From Kocuria carniphila (lineage in GTDB: Bacteria; Actinomycetota; Actinomycetes; Actinomycetales; Micrococcaceae), in assembly GCF_004136555.1 (NCBI RefSeq), contig NZ_NOIT01000004.1, positions 164,261 through 228,260 of the forward strand: 64,000 nucleotides of DNA. The letters are read 5' to 3'. This document shows positions 33,094 through 42,018 of this stretch, piece by piece; position 1 is the first letter of the stretch; every line of letters begins with the position of its first letter. A program made the position numbers and the translations under genes. The notes under the pieces were generated by a model. That model was not told the DNA's origin and ran no database searches. It saw only the letters and a list, made by a program, of their open reading frames with translations.

Positions 33094-33800
33094 GCCGCGA
33101 ACACCGCGAGTAGTCGGAAGAACCGTTGCTGCCGCACGCTCCACCCCGAAGGCACGGCGTCGATCAGTTCATTCCGGCGATAGCTACGGCGGACCGACAA
33201 CAGGCCGTCGAAACGGGCGAACGTTCGCGCACGAATCAGTGGGAGCGTGCCCACCCAGTACAGCAACCAGGCCGTTCGGCTGCGCCGCAGGTCGTTGTGG
33301 ACGGCCACGGAGCCGGTCAGAGCGGACGTGTCAGTCAGCAATTCCGTGAGTTCGCCCGGCGATAAGTGGTGGAGGACATGGTTGGACACGACCACGTCGA
33401 ACCGTTCGCCTTCGGCGACCAAGTCCGCGCTCGACAGCGCCCGGTAATCCACCCCGACACCGTTGTCATGTGCGAGCGCCCAGCTATAGGCCCTCGGGTC
33501 CGGGTCGATGGCGGTCACCGACAGCTCGATGCCATCACGGGTGGCCCACCGGGACAGGACCCGAGCGACGTCGCCACCCCCGCTACCCACGTCCAAAAGT
33601 GTGGGCGTGCGGCCCTCCCCGGCTGCGGCTTGAAGGGCCGGACGGATCCAGCGTCGGTAGACGGGCCGCCACGAGGCAACCAACGGATTAATCACGCCGA
33701 ACAAGGCGTAGGTGTTGTTCAGTGCCACGGGATCACAGCTCGGGTCGTCCATCAACTCCGCTTCGTTGATACTCCGACGGCGCAGTAGCGGATCCTTCAT
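33051..33800 (-). CDS. SAM-dependent methyltransferase of the type III PKS cluster
   Basis: A 249-residue class I methyltransferase with the SAM-binding motif [15 protein letters not shown] and the post-motif acid AIDPDPRA. The active region [12 protein letters not shown] is typical of small-molecule O- or C-methyltransferases. Its start overlaps the PKS stop (ATGA), so both are made together, and it probably methylates the polyketide product. Similar PKS-methyltransferase pairs (SrsA/SrsB-like) make methylated resorcinols or pyrones in actinobacteria. Confidence 0.85.
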   Translation of the reverse strand: MKDPLLRRRSINEAELMDDPSCDPVALNNTYALFGVINPLVASWRPVYRRWIRPALQAAAGEGRTPTLLDVGSGGGDVARVLSRWATRDGIELSVTAIDPDPRAYSWALAHDNGVGVDYRALSSADLVAEGERFDVVVSNHVLHHLSPGELTELLTDTSALTGSVAVHNDLRRSRTAWLLYWVGTLPLIRARTFARFDGLLSVRRSYRRNELIDAVPSGWSVRQQRFFRLLAVFAAHAEPGRTSSSQPS

Positions 33801-34963
33801 CGTGGCCGAACTTCGGGTTCCACGGCGCGCACCAATGCGCTTTCGATGCTCAGCCCTGGACCGAAGGCCAACGCCGCCACAAGCCCACGTGCCCCTGACG
33901 TCCGAATCCTGTCCAGCACGAAGAGAATGGTGGCGCTGCTCATGTTCCCGACCTCTGACAAGACGCCACGGGACGGTTCCATTTGCTCATGAGTGAGCCC
34001 CAGACGTGATTGCACCTTGTCCAGGATGCTCCGGCCACCGGGGTGCACGGCCCACAGTGGTATCTCGGCGGCGTCCAGCTCAGCCCTGGACAGCAACGGG
34101 GCCAGCGCATCCGTGACGTGATCGTCAATGATGCGCGGCACATAGGTTCCCAGGATCATTTCAAACCCTTCGTCGCCCACGCTCCAGGCCAGGTCTTCTT
34201 CACCCACCGGTGCCAGTGTGGTCTCGAAGTCCTCCAGTTCTAGTACGGGTTCGACTGTCGGGTCGCCGGAATCTCTAGCCGTAACCACGGTCGCCGCAGC
34301 ACCGTCTGCGAACAAGGCGTTTCCCATGATGGTGTCCGGGTCGTTGCGAACATGCAGGTGAAGGGTGCACAGTTCCACGCACACCACCAGCACGACGGCC
34401 TGCGGATCGGAGCGGCACGCGGTGTAGGCGGCTCGCAGAGCGGGGAATGCGGCATTGCACCCCATGAACCCCAGGTGCGTTCGAGCTACGTTTGCCGGGA
34501 GTCCCAGATCCTTGACCACCCGGACATCGGGCCCGGGTGCGAAGAACCCCGTGCAGGACACCGTGATCACATGTGTGACGTCCTCGGGTTCGACAGCCGG
34601 AGCAGCTTGCGCGAGCGCGGTGCGCCCGACCCGAACGAACAACCTTCGAGCATGCTCGGTGTAGAGCTGGTTCCGGGTCTGCGTTCCCGGGGAGAGCAAG
34701 TGCCCCGAGACGGGATCCACGAACGGCGACGGCGCGGCGTCGTCAGTCTCGTTGGTGCCATCGAGGCCCCGCGAGACGGCCGTTGCGAGCTCCGGAAGGA
34801 CCGTGTGGCGAGTGGCCACGCCGGATCCCGCGAAGGCCGAGCCGACCAGCCGGGACCCCAACCGTGTCATGGCTGGTTGGTTGGCGAAGAGCTTCGCGAC
34901 ATCCGGCTGGTGGATCTGAGTATCCGGAACGGCGGTCGCAATCGTCAGCATGCGTACGGTCAT
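33797..34963 (-). CDS. Type III polyketide synthase (chalcone/stilbene synthase fold)
   Basis: A 388-residue thiolase-fold enzyme. The catalytic triad shows as the Cys in ITVSCTGFFAPG (Cys137), the His in WAVHPGGRSILD and the Asn in EVGNMSSATILF. GFMGCNAAFPALRAAY is a family mark. It condenses malonyl-CoA onto an acyl starter, giving an alkylresorcinol or alkylpyrone. I start at 34963, where the conserved N-terminus begins; the frame to 35041 overlaps the upstream gene. It is followed by a methyltransferase with ATGA overlap. Confidence 0.92.
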   Translation of the reverse strand: MTVRMLTIATAVPDTQIHQPDVAKLFANQPAMTRLGSRLVGSAFAGSGVATRHTVLPELATAVSRGLDGTNETDDAAPSPFVDPVSGHLLSPGTQTRNQLYTEHARRLFVRVGRTALAQAAPAVEPEDVTHVITVSCTGFFAPGPDVRVVKDLGLPANVARTHLGFMGCNAAFPALRAAYTACRSDPQAVVLVVCVELCTLHLHVRNDPDTIMGNALFADGAAATVVTARDSGDPTVEPVLELEDFETTLAPVGEEDLAWSVGDEGFEMILGTYVPRIIDDHVTDALAPLLSRAELDAAEIPLWAVHPGGRSILDKVQSRLGLTHEQMEPSRGVLSEVGNMSSATILFVLDRIRTSGARGLVAALAFGPGLSIESALVRAVEPEVRPR

Positions 34964-35037
34964 ACCCCATGGTAGGCACGGCGCGGTCCCGACCGGTGCT
35001 GTCGGGACACGCCCGCGCAGTGCCGACACGGGTCCGG

Positions 35038-36471
35038 TCAATCCCTTGGTCGGCGCATCTCGCCGGGAAGTTCTTCGAGCAACCGCAGCCAGAGTTCGGA
35101 CACCGTGGGATAGCTCGGTACCGCATGGCGCAGCACGTGGACCGGCACCTGACCGGTGATGGCGATGGTCGCCGCGTGCAGCTGCTCGCCGGCCTCCGGC
35201 CCCACGAACGTTGCGCCCACCACGCAGCGCGTCGAACCGTCCACCACGATTTTGGCTCGCCCGGGAACGTCATTGCGCAGAAGCGCGGAACCCGCAGTGG
35301 AGTTGTAGGGCACCTCGGCGGTGACCACCTCGATCCCCTGTTCACGCGCGGTGGCTTCGGTCGGCCCCACCTGCGCCACCTGCGGCTCCGTGAAAATGAC
35401 CTGGGGAACGGGCGCGTACTCGGCGAGGAAAGGTTCGGGGCCGCCCGTGGCTGCCGCGCGGATCTTGGCCCCCACCACGCGTGCCCGGTACTTGCCCCAG
35501 TGAGTCAGCGGAACATCCCCGCTTGCATCGCCCACGGCGTGTAACCAATTGGGGAGGTCGTCATCGAGAACGTGGTCCGGAGTGAGTCCCACGGCGTCCA
35601 GCCCTAGATCTCCCAACCGCGGTGCGCGCCCGGTCGCCAACAGCACCTCGTCCGCTTCGAAATCACCCGCGGTGGTCTGAAGCTGTACGGTGCCGCCGTG
35701 AATCTTCCCTAGCCCGGTGGCCTCGGGGTTCTCCCTCCGGCACGACGTCACGGACGCGTTGAAGACCACTTCCACGCCATGAGTTTTCATCCCCTCCAGG
35801 ACACTCTGCCCGGCGAACGGCTCGTTGTCCGACAGTAGGTCTGGGCCTCGGACCAGCAGCGTGACCTGCGCCCCGAGACCGGCCAGCCATGTGGCGGCCT
35901 CGCAGGCAACTACCCCGCCGCCCACGATTGCCAACCGTTCCGGCACCTCGACCACTCCGGTGGCGTCGGCGGAGGTCCAGGCCTCCACATCCTCGAACTC
36001 GTCCGACACCTTGGGTTCGCTACCGGTCGCGATGATCACGGCGTGCCGCGCGGTGATGGTGAGCGCAGCGGCGTCGTCGACCCGAACCGTGCGTTCGCCG
36101 ACAAGGCGAGCGTGACCGCGAACCACCTGGATCCCTGCCGATTCCGCCCACTCGACCTGGGAAGAATCGTCGTAATTCGACACGAAGGAATCCCGGCGCT
36201 CGAGCATCCCACCGTGGTCCAGGCGCGCGGGCGAGACGCCGTCAACGTCTGCGGAGGTGCCAGCGACATCGAGGGGGCGCAGCAGGGCCTTGCTGGGCAT
36301 GCACGCGTAGTAAGAACACTCGCCACCCAAAAGGTGGCCCTCCACGATGACGGCCGTGAGATCGGTGCCTTCGATCGCGTATTGGGCGGCGTTCTCGCCC
36401 ACGGCTCCCCCACCGATGACGACGACGTCCACGGTGAGTTCCTGAGTTTGCGGTTGTTGCGTGTGGGGCAT
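35038..36471 (-). CDS. FAD/NAD(P)-dependent disulfide oxidoreductase
   Basis: A 477-residue flavoprotein of the class I pyridine nucleotide-disulfide reductases. It has the FAD motif VVVIGGGAVGENAA, the redox disulfide in GGECSYYACMPSKALLRP (C-x4-C), the NAD(P) motif LAIVGGGVVACEAA and the second FAD motif NWLHAVGDASG. The C-terminal His-Glu dyad of glutathione reductases is not obvious. The start at 36471 has GAGGTGC upstream. It lies 74 bases before the PKS gene and may be transcribed with it; the substrate is unknown. Confidence 0.87.
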   Translation of the reverse strand: MPHTQQPQTQELTVDVVVIGGGAVGENAAQYAIEGTDLTAVIVEGHLLGGECSYYACMPSKALLRPLDVAGTSADVDGVSPARLDHGGMLERRDSFVSNYDDSSQVEWAESAGIQVVRGHARLVGERTVRVDDAAALTITARHAVIIATGSEPKVSDEFEDVEAWTSADATGVVEVPERLAIVGGGVVACEAATWLAGLGAQVTLLVRGPDLLSDNEPFAGQSVLEGMKTHGVEVVFNASVTSCRRENPEATGLGKIHGGTVQLQTTAGDFEADEVLLATGRAPRLGDLGLDAVGLTPDHVLDDDLPNWLHAVGDASGDVPLTHWGKYRARVVGAKIRAAATGGPEPFLAEYAPVPQVIFTEPQVAQVGPTEATAREQGIEVVTAEVPYNSTAGSALLRNDVPGRAKIVVDGSTRCVVGATFVGPEAGEQLHAATIAITGQVPVHVLRHAVPSYPTVSELWLRLLEELPGEMRRPRD

Positions 36472-36493
36472 GAGCACCTCTTCTTGAAGTGTC

Positions 36494-36529
36494 GGTGTGG
36501 TGGGGCCGGTAATCCGACCCCACCACACC
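36494..36529. terminator. 12-bp perfect hairpin between multicopper oxidase and oxidoreductase genes
   Basis: GGTGTGGTGGGG (36494-36505) and its complement (36518-36529) enclose a 12-base loop. It sits 22 bases upstream of the oxidoreductase start, so it may be a terminator for the oxidase gene or a leader attenuator for the downstream genes. Confidence 0.5.
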
Positions 36530-36535
36530 GGGTGG

Positions 36536-36566
36536 GAAGCCTACTGATTATTCAGAAGCCTACTGA
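36536..36566. promoter_or_regulatory. Tandem 12-bp direct repeats upstream of the oxidoreductase gene
   Basis: GAAGCCTACTGA occurs at 36536-36547 and again at 36555-36566, a 19-base period, inside an AT-richer stretch. This fits a tandem activator or repressor site over the promoter of the oxidoreductase-PKS unit. Confidence 0.45.
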
Positions 36567-36612
36567 CAATTAATGGCATCGTAAGCGCCCACGCCCGCCC
36601 TGACCACATCCC

Positions 36613-38817
36613 CTAGTGATGACCACCACCGTGCACATCGTGGAAGGCCATGATGCTCTTGGGCAGCACCGTGAAGGGCCGCATCATCGTGTGGTCCTCG
36701 TGATCCAGAATGTGGCAGTGGTACATGAAACTGCCCGTGGCGCCGGTGAAGTCACCGAGCACCTGGACCCACTCCCCCGGTTGAATAACCCACGTATCCT
36801 TCATACCCGCGGTCATCGGACTCACCGGGCGACCGGCTCCGAGAACGGGCAACGGATTGGAAGTTGAAGCCGTCGCGAGGTTGAAGCCGGGCACCGACCC
36901 ACCGGGACCGAGCGGCCACTGCCACCGATTGAGCATCTGGAACTCGGTCATGTGGATGTGCATCGGATGCGCCGGACCACCGAGATGCAGGATGTTCCAG
37001 ACGGCCCAGTCACCTTCGGAGAACCTGATGGTCAGGGATTCGTCGAACAACTTGGCCGCCGGCTTGAACGTGAGGACCTTGCCGTCCGCGCGGGTCACCC
37101 GGATCACCTCCGCGGTGCCGGGGTCCTCGCCCTCCGCAAGCTCACGCAGCTCCCACATTTCTGGGTGCACGGAGCCCCCGATACCGGGAGGAACCACGGC
37201 CACCCAGGCATGAGCGTGATGGTCGATCACTCGGTCACCGATGATCAATTTGCCGTCATCCGTGTGGCGGTAGCGCACGTACTCCCCATTGAGAACGCCG
37301 GGGAGCCGGAACCGGTCGAGCACGCGGCGATCATCCACGCGGAACTGCATGACGCTTGCGTCTGCCTGCCCCGGTTGAGCATTGAGTGCCGTGCCGTTCT
37401 CATTGCGCAGCTCCAGGGTCCGGCCGCGGTACTTGGAGAAGTCCACGAGCACGTCCACCCGCTCGCCCGGGCCCATGTCCACGATCCCGTCCTGGGGAAT
37501 GAAGGGCGCAGGCAGTAGGCCTCCGTCCGTACCAATGACCACCAGCGCATCGGTCTTGCGGCGCGCACCGAAGGCAGGGTCCGTACTGGGGATGTCCTTT
37601 GTCGGAGTGAACTTCTCATCCGTGGTGTCGTGGATGGAGAAACGGTGGATCCGCGAACTGGAGCCGTTGAGCAACCGCAGCCGGTACCAGCACGCGTCCA
37701 CGTCCTTGGTGGGCCAGATTTTGCCGTTAACCATGTTGAACGGTGCGCTGACGGGAATTTCACCCTTGATCCCGGTGGAACCCGTGAAGCCGGCCTGCTT
37801 GTACAGGGCACGCCCCGTGAACTTGATGGTCCCCGCCGGCGCGCCCGCCTCGGATTCCAGATTGCGATCCGCGATACCGAGGAACAGCTCACGCTCACCC
37901 GACGGCAAGCGAAGCCGCGCTTCCTGCTCGTCCCGAATGATGTAGAACCCTGAAAGACCCGCGAATACGTTGAACCTGGTCACCGCCATGGCGTGATCGT
38001 GATACCAGAGGGTGGTTGATTCTTGACGATTCGGGTAGGTACAGCGCGTGACACCGCCCGGCAGGCTCACGTTGTGGGCCCAGCCATCGTTGTGGCCGTC
38101 CGTCAATGCGCCGTGGAGATGGACCACGGTGGCGGCGGTGAGTTCGGCGGTATGGTCCAGTCGCGGATAAGAATCCTCGCCGGGGCCCTTATCCGCGGCC
38201 CGACCGCCCGGGAGAGCGGCGGCACGGAAGTTTGCGTTGACCCCGGGCTGCCCGGGAGGTAACGGAGGCAGTGCGGGCACGCGTACGACGTCGTACGGCA
38301 AGTTCAGCGCCTTGCCGCCCCGTTCCAGCCCGTTCTCCCAATCGATGCGCACGGCGCGGTCCCGCTGGACCTCGATCGTGGGGCCGGGAAGGCCGCCCTC
38401 GTAGGTCCACGCCTCGGCGGGCGGGATGTCCGCGTGGAACTGCACTCGCCCGAGTTCGGCACGAACGCGAATGGGACTGCCCGCCGGCCGACGCCACGCG
38501 CGAATGATGGTTGGCTGTGGGAGGCGATCACGAAACTTCTTCAACCCCAGCCCCGAGTCAACTCCCGGCAACGGGACTGGCCGCGGCGGCCACCACGGGA
38601 AACCGGCCGGCGGGTGCACTCCCGGCCGGTCCGCCGACGGCGCTGGCCCACCCATGGGTTCGCGCATCGGCTCTTCGGACGTGTCCGGCTCCACAGGAGC
38701 GAGAGTGATTCCAGGCTCCGATGGAAGCGGCGGTGCGCTTCCGGTCTGGGCAAGGTTGGCGTACTCGACCGAACCTGGCGCGGGGAGATTCTGCGATTCG
38801 GGGGTGGGAGTATTCAT
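36613..38817 (-). CDS. Multicopper oxidase (phenoxazinone synthase/CotA-like)
   Basis: A 734-residue laccase-like enzyme with all copper motifs: HLHG (about 226), WYHDHAM (about 270), HPMHIHMTEF (about 645) and YHCHILDHEDHTMM near the end, the last with the type 1 copper ligands and an axial Met. It oxidises phenolic or metal substrates and reduces O2 to water. The N-terminal 85 residues are Pro-rich, with no signal peptide seen. CTCGC-tta-GCGAG at 38826-38838 could hide the ribosome site. The polyketide phenol from the neighbouring cluster is a possible substrate, but this is inference. Confidence 0.92.
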   Translation of the reverse strand: MNTPTPESQNLPAPGSVEYANLAQTGSAPPLPSEPGITLAPVEPDTSEEPMREPMGGPAPSADRPGVHPPAGFPWWPPRPVPLPGVDSGLGLKKFRDRLPQPTIIRAWRRPAGSPIRVRAELGRVQFHADIPPAEAWTYEGGLPGPTIEVQRDRAVRIDWENGLERGGKALNLPYDVVRVPALPPLPPGQPGVNANFRAAALPGGRAADKGPGEDSYPRLDHTAELTAATVVHLHGALTDGHNDGWAHNVSLPGGVTRCTYPNRQESTTLWYHDHAMAVTRFNVFAGLSGFYIIRDEQEARLRLPSGERELFLGIADRNLESEAGAPAGTIKFTGRALYKQAGFTGSTGIKGEIPVSAPFNMVNGKIWPTKDVDACWYRLRLLNGSSSRIHRFSIHDTTDEKFTPTKDIPSTDPAFGARRKTDALVVIGTDGGLLPAPFIPQDGIVDMGPGERVDVLVDFSKYRGRTLELRNENGTALNAQPGQADASVMQFRVDDRRVLDRFRLPGVLNGEYVRYRHTDDGKLIIGDRVIDHHAHAWVAVVPPGIGGSVHPEMWELRELAEGEDPGTAEVIRVTRADGKVLTFKPAAKLFDESLTIRFSEGDWAVWNILHLGGPAHPMHIHMTEFQMLNRWQWPLGPGGSVPGFNLATASTSNPLPVLGAGRPVSPMTAGMKDTWVIQPGEWVQVLGDFTGATGSFMYHCHILDHEDHTMMRPFTVLPKSIMAFHDVHGGGHH

Positions 38818-39034
38818 GATTAGCCCTCGCTTAGCGAGTAGTGCTGCGGCAAGTGAGCCCTCCGCGACCTACGTCGACCCTCAGTTGCCCTGATAAAAAA
38901 TTAGCATAAGCAAATACCGGGGAGTAGGGGGTCACGTTTTGGTTAAGGATGTGAGGTCGCCCGGCGGTGGCCCAATGGCGGGCAGAAGTAAACCCCGGAC
39001 TCAATAACGAGGCCAGGGCCGACTCCAGAGTGTC

Positions 39035-39406
39035 CTATGCACCCAGAACAGACTGTGCGATGAGATGGTCGAGCTTCCGCACATCGATACCGCGTCCGAC
39101 GTTGATCTTGATCCGACCCGCCCGGGTCCACAGTTCAATCTCGGCATTCAGGTCGATCGTTCCGGCGTTTTCCGTGGACCACATGTTGATACTCGAGTAC
39201 GGAATCGAGTAAGTCTCAACTTTCTTCCCTGTGAAACCTTGAGCATCACGGACTATCAGTCGCCTGTTCGTGAACGTCGCAGTATCTCGTACGGTCTTGA
39301 AGGAAACGACAGGGGTTTCGCCGGGAACGAGCAGCTCTGGAATGTCATGGGGAGTGTCAATTTGAGATGTGAACGTCCACCCACTGTTCAATACTTGGTC
39401 ACTCAT
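39035..39406 (-). CDS. Bacterial PH-domain protein
   Basis: A 123-residue protein that is nearly all one bacterial PH domain (PF08000 type). Strands read TFTNRRLIVRDAQGFTGKK and ETYSIPYSSINMWST, ending with an alpha helix (DVRKLDHLIAQSV). It has no signal or membrane helix. Members form oligomeric rings; the ligand is unknown. The 217-base gap to the multicopper oxidase start holds an AT-rich stretch (38892-38918) that probably carries that gene's promoter. Confidence 0.8.
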   Translation of the reverse strand: MSDQVLNSGWTFTSQIDTPHDIPELLVPGETPVVSFKTVRDTATFTNRRLIVRDAQGFTGKKVETYSIPYSSINMWSTENAGTIDLNAEIELWTRAGRIKINVGRGIDVRKLDHLIAQSVLGA

Positions 39407-39639
39407 GGGTTAGCCCTCTTTCATTGTTTCGCCTACGGGGACTTCTCGGCCTCACGGTTGCCGACGAGCGTTGGAGGTGAGTGGCATTCGAAAGGTCTCA
39501 ATCACATATTACTGACGAGTTGCGAGTTTCAATCTCAAACGCATGGAAATAATTGCGTTTTCCCTAGTCAGGACAACCATGGGCTCGTAAAGTGATGGCT
39601 GAATCTTCCCTCGAGAATGACCAGAGTTGAGGAGCAAAC

Positions 39640-40194
39640 ATGATGGGAACAGTTCCGGAGTGGATCTCCGTCTTAGTGGCAGCGGCTGCACTAATTGCCG
39701 CCGTTTGGGCGGGTCTGACTTCTAAACGCCTTTTTGACGTAGAACGCAAGCGCGATGAAGTTGCACTTGATCGGAGAGAGAAAGAGCAAGCAAGCGAAAT
39801 TGCGGCCTGGTGCGTTACTTATGACACTCCCGCCGACCAGCCATCGCCCAAGGGACTGCTGATCCACAACAGCTCCAATGCGCCAGTTTTCGATGTCAAG
39901 GTACTCAGTACATACTCCAAAACTAAGAGGGACACGCCTGAAACTCAGAAACCCCTCACGATGTCCGTGCTGACCCCTGGTGATTACGCGGCAATAGAAG
40001 ACGATAAGTTCCCGTGGAAGTTTCCTGAAACCCAGTCCCGCGTGGAAGAAAAAGTCCACTCCAGATTGCGACCTGTGACCAACAACCCCGGCTGGATGGT
40101 CACAGGTATTGCCTTCGTCGACTCGTACGGGACATCCTGGCTGCGTGACGAGCGGGGACAACTACTCCGCCTAGAGAAAGAGGAGACACCATGA
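39640..40194 (+). CDS. Hypothetical membrane-anchored protein (184 aa)
   Basis: A 184-residue protein behind GAGGAGC, with one N-terminal membrane helix (about 8-27) and a charged coiled segment (DVERKRDEVALDRREKEQ). A soluble domain follows that looks like a beta-sandwich (LLIHNSSNAPVFDVKVLSTY, WMVTGIAFVDSYGTSWLRDE). Base composition is clearly more AT-rich than its neighbours, which hints at transfer. It overlaps the VOC gene by 4 bases (ATGA). Function unknown. Confidence 0.7.
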   Translation: MMGTVPEWISVLVAAAALIAAVWAGLTSKRLFDVERKRDEVALDRREKEQASEIAAWCVTYDTPADQPSPKGLLIHNSSNAPVFDVKVLSTYSKTKRDTPETQKPLTMSVLTPGDYAAIEDDKFPWKFPETQSRVEEKVHSRLRPVTNNPGWMVTGIAFVDSYGTSWLRDERGQLLRLEKEETP

Positions 40195-40592
40195 TTCAGG
40201 CAACCCCATACATCGGCTTCGAAGGCCAGGCAGAAGAAGCGCTCATGTTCTACCACTCCGTCTTTGGCGGGGACCTCAAGATCACGCGTTTTCGAGACTT
40301 CGGCATGGTCGAGGACACCCCTGACTGGGTCATGCATGGTCAGCTCGACACCGACATGGGGTCGAGTCTCATGGCCTCCGACAACCCGGGCGGCGTCACG
40401 GGAGGCAGTCGTATCAACGTCTGCATCTGGGGCGACGACGAACAGCGCATGACCGAATTCTTCAACGCACTCGCTCAGGGTGGCACGGTGGAGATGCCGC
40501 TTGAGAAGCAGGAATGGGGTGACTCCTTTGGCGGGTTACGCGATCGGTTCGGGGTCGACTGGGGTGTGAACATCGGCTCCAAGGAGTCGTAA
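40191..40592 (+). CDS. VOC/PhnB-like protein
   Basis: A 133-residue PhnB-like member of the VOC superfamily (QATPYIGFEGQAEEALMFYH, then FGGDLKITRF; WGDSFGGLRDRFGVDWGVN at the end). It is related to the protein at 25008-25433, so the genome carries at least two copies of this group. It is translationally coupled to the upstream membrane-anchored protein. No enzymatic role is known for most members. Confidence 0.85.
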   Translation: MIQATPYIGFEGQAEEALMFYHSVFGGDLKITRFRDFGMVEDTPDWVMHGQLDTDMGSSLMASDNPGGVTGGSRINVCIWGDDEQRMTEFFNALAQGGTVEMPLEKQEWGDSFGGLRDRFGVDWGVNIGSKES

Positions 40593-40713
40593 TACTCCTG
40601 GTCACCCTCGCTTGTGACATGCGTCATGCGTAGCGTGGAGTTGCCACACCGTTGAGCGGTCGGCATCACTTCCCGAACGCGCCGGCCCAGCGGACCGACG
40701 ATGAGGAGATGCC

Positions 40714-41418
40714 ATGAACGAGCGTGAACTGACTTCCCCGACCGATTCGACTGACCTGGCTGGCGCCCCCCAAAAGAAGATCTCTCGAGCCCGAACCGGC
40801 ATGGCCTTCCTGGGTCTGGCGGGACTTCTCACGCTCGCCGCGTGCGGCGACAACGCAGGCGGTGGCGGCGGAGAGGAAACGGGCTCCGAAGAGACGAGCG
40901 CGGCGGCGTCGGAACCCGAAACCATCGCTACGGCGGACGTCCAGAATGCCGACGGCGCTGACTTGGGCACCGTGGAATTCTCCTCAGCGGAAGACAATGA
41001 CCAGGCCATGGTCGTTTCGGCCGAACTCTCAGGACTGGAACCCGGCTATTACGGGTTCCACGTGCACGCGAACGGCGTGTGCGAGGCGGAGAGTTCCGCG
41101 CCCGATGACCCGTCCGAGACCGGTGCGTTCCTGTCCGCGGGTGGTCACTTGGGCGGCGACGACGCCCGGCACCCCGAGCACGCAGGCGACCTTCCCGCGC
41201 TGCTAGTCATGGAGTCAGGCGAGGCCAAGCTGACGTTCCAGACGGATCGGCTCACCAGGGACAACCTGATGGACGATGACGGTTCCGCGCTCATGATTCA
41301 CTCCGACCCGGACAATTACGCCAACATTCCCGAACGCTACGCTGCCGACGGCGCGGACGAGGACACTCGGTCCACCGGCGATGCGGGCAGTCGCCTGGCG
41401 TGCGGTGTCATCGAGTAG
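40714..41418 (+). CDS. sodC: Cu/Zn superoxide dismutase-like lipoprotein
   Basis: A 234-residue secreted lipoprotein. The lipobox LTLAAC places the lipidated Cys at residue 44, followed by a Gly/Glu/Ser linker. The SodC domain has GFHVHANGVCE (Cu ligands and disulfide Cys), LSAGGHLGGDDARHPEHAGDL (bridging His and Zn site) and a late MIHSDPDNYANIPERY with the C-terminal Cys in RLACGVIE. It converts superoxide to peroxide and oxygen at the outer membrane face. Single gene. Confidence 0.9.
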   Translation: MNERELTSPTDSTDLAGAPQKKISRARTGMAFLGLAGLLTLAACGDNAGGGGGEETGSEETSAAASEPETIATADVQNADGADLGTVEFSSAEDNDQAMVVSAELSGLEPGYYGFHVHANGVCEAESSAPDDPSETGAFLSAGGHLGGDDARHPEHAGDLPALLVMESGEAKLTFQTDRLTRDNLMDDDGSALMIHSDPDNYANIPERYAADGADEDTRSTGDAGSRLACGVIE

Positions 41419-41446
41419 TCGCCTCTTTGCTGCCGCGGTAGGCGGT

Positions 41447-42010
41447 TCAATCCTCGCGCAGCGGCACAAACCTGAACTGCCCGTGGCGGGTGACCTTCAC
41501 GCCCTTTTGACGACGGCGCACACGCAGCATTTCGTCCGCCACCGGAACGACCATGACGCCGCTCTCCCCCAGCTGTTCCACGAGCTGCTCGGGGAGGGCA
41601 TGCGCCATGGCGGAGACGAGAATTCGATCGAAGGGCGCCTCCTCCGGGGCTCCGAGCGCACCCTCGATTGCTTGCCTGACCTGTACCCACGGCTGGCCTT
41701 GTCGTGCGTTCGCGGCCCGGGCCAGGTCGACGAGTTCGGGGATGCGTTCGACACCGATCACTTCACCGTGGCTCCCGACCAGGTGGCCCAGTAGCGCCGA
41801 GCTCCATCCGGACCCGGCTCCCACATCCAGCACGCGATGGCCGGGCTGCACATCCAACAGTTTGAGCATGGCCCTGACTGTGCTCGGTTGGGAATTGGTT
41901 TGCCCGTGCCCAATGCTCAACGGGGCGTCCACGAACGCGAACCGGTGAGCTTCCACAGGGAGGAAGTCTGTTCGTTTAATACGCGTAAATGCTTGGGAGA
42001 TTGGATCCAT
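41447..42010 (-). CDS. Protein-L-isoaspartate methyltransferase-like protein
   Basis: A 187-residue PCMT-family methyltransferase. The SAM motif is VLDVGAGSGWSSALLGHLVG, and the N-terminal RTDFLPVEAH...DAPLSIGHGQTNSQPSTVRAM is the family signature that positions the isoaspartyl substrate. It methylates isoaspartate residues as a first repair step. At 187 residues it is a little short compared with the usual 205-215. It lies 8 bases after the gene at 42019-42639, in the same direction, so both may be co-transcribed. Confidence 0.82.
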   Translation of the reverse strand: MDPISQAFTRIKRTDFLPVEAHRFAFVDAPLSIGHGQTNSQPSTVRAMLKLLDVQPGHRVLDVGAGSGWSSALLGHLVGSHGEVIGVERIPELVDLARAANARQGQPWVQVRQAIEGALGAPEEAPFDRILVSAMAHALPEQLVEQLGESGVMVVPVADEMLRVRRRQKGVKVTRHGQFRFVPLRED

Positions 42011-42018
42011 GGCTGTCT

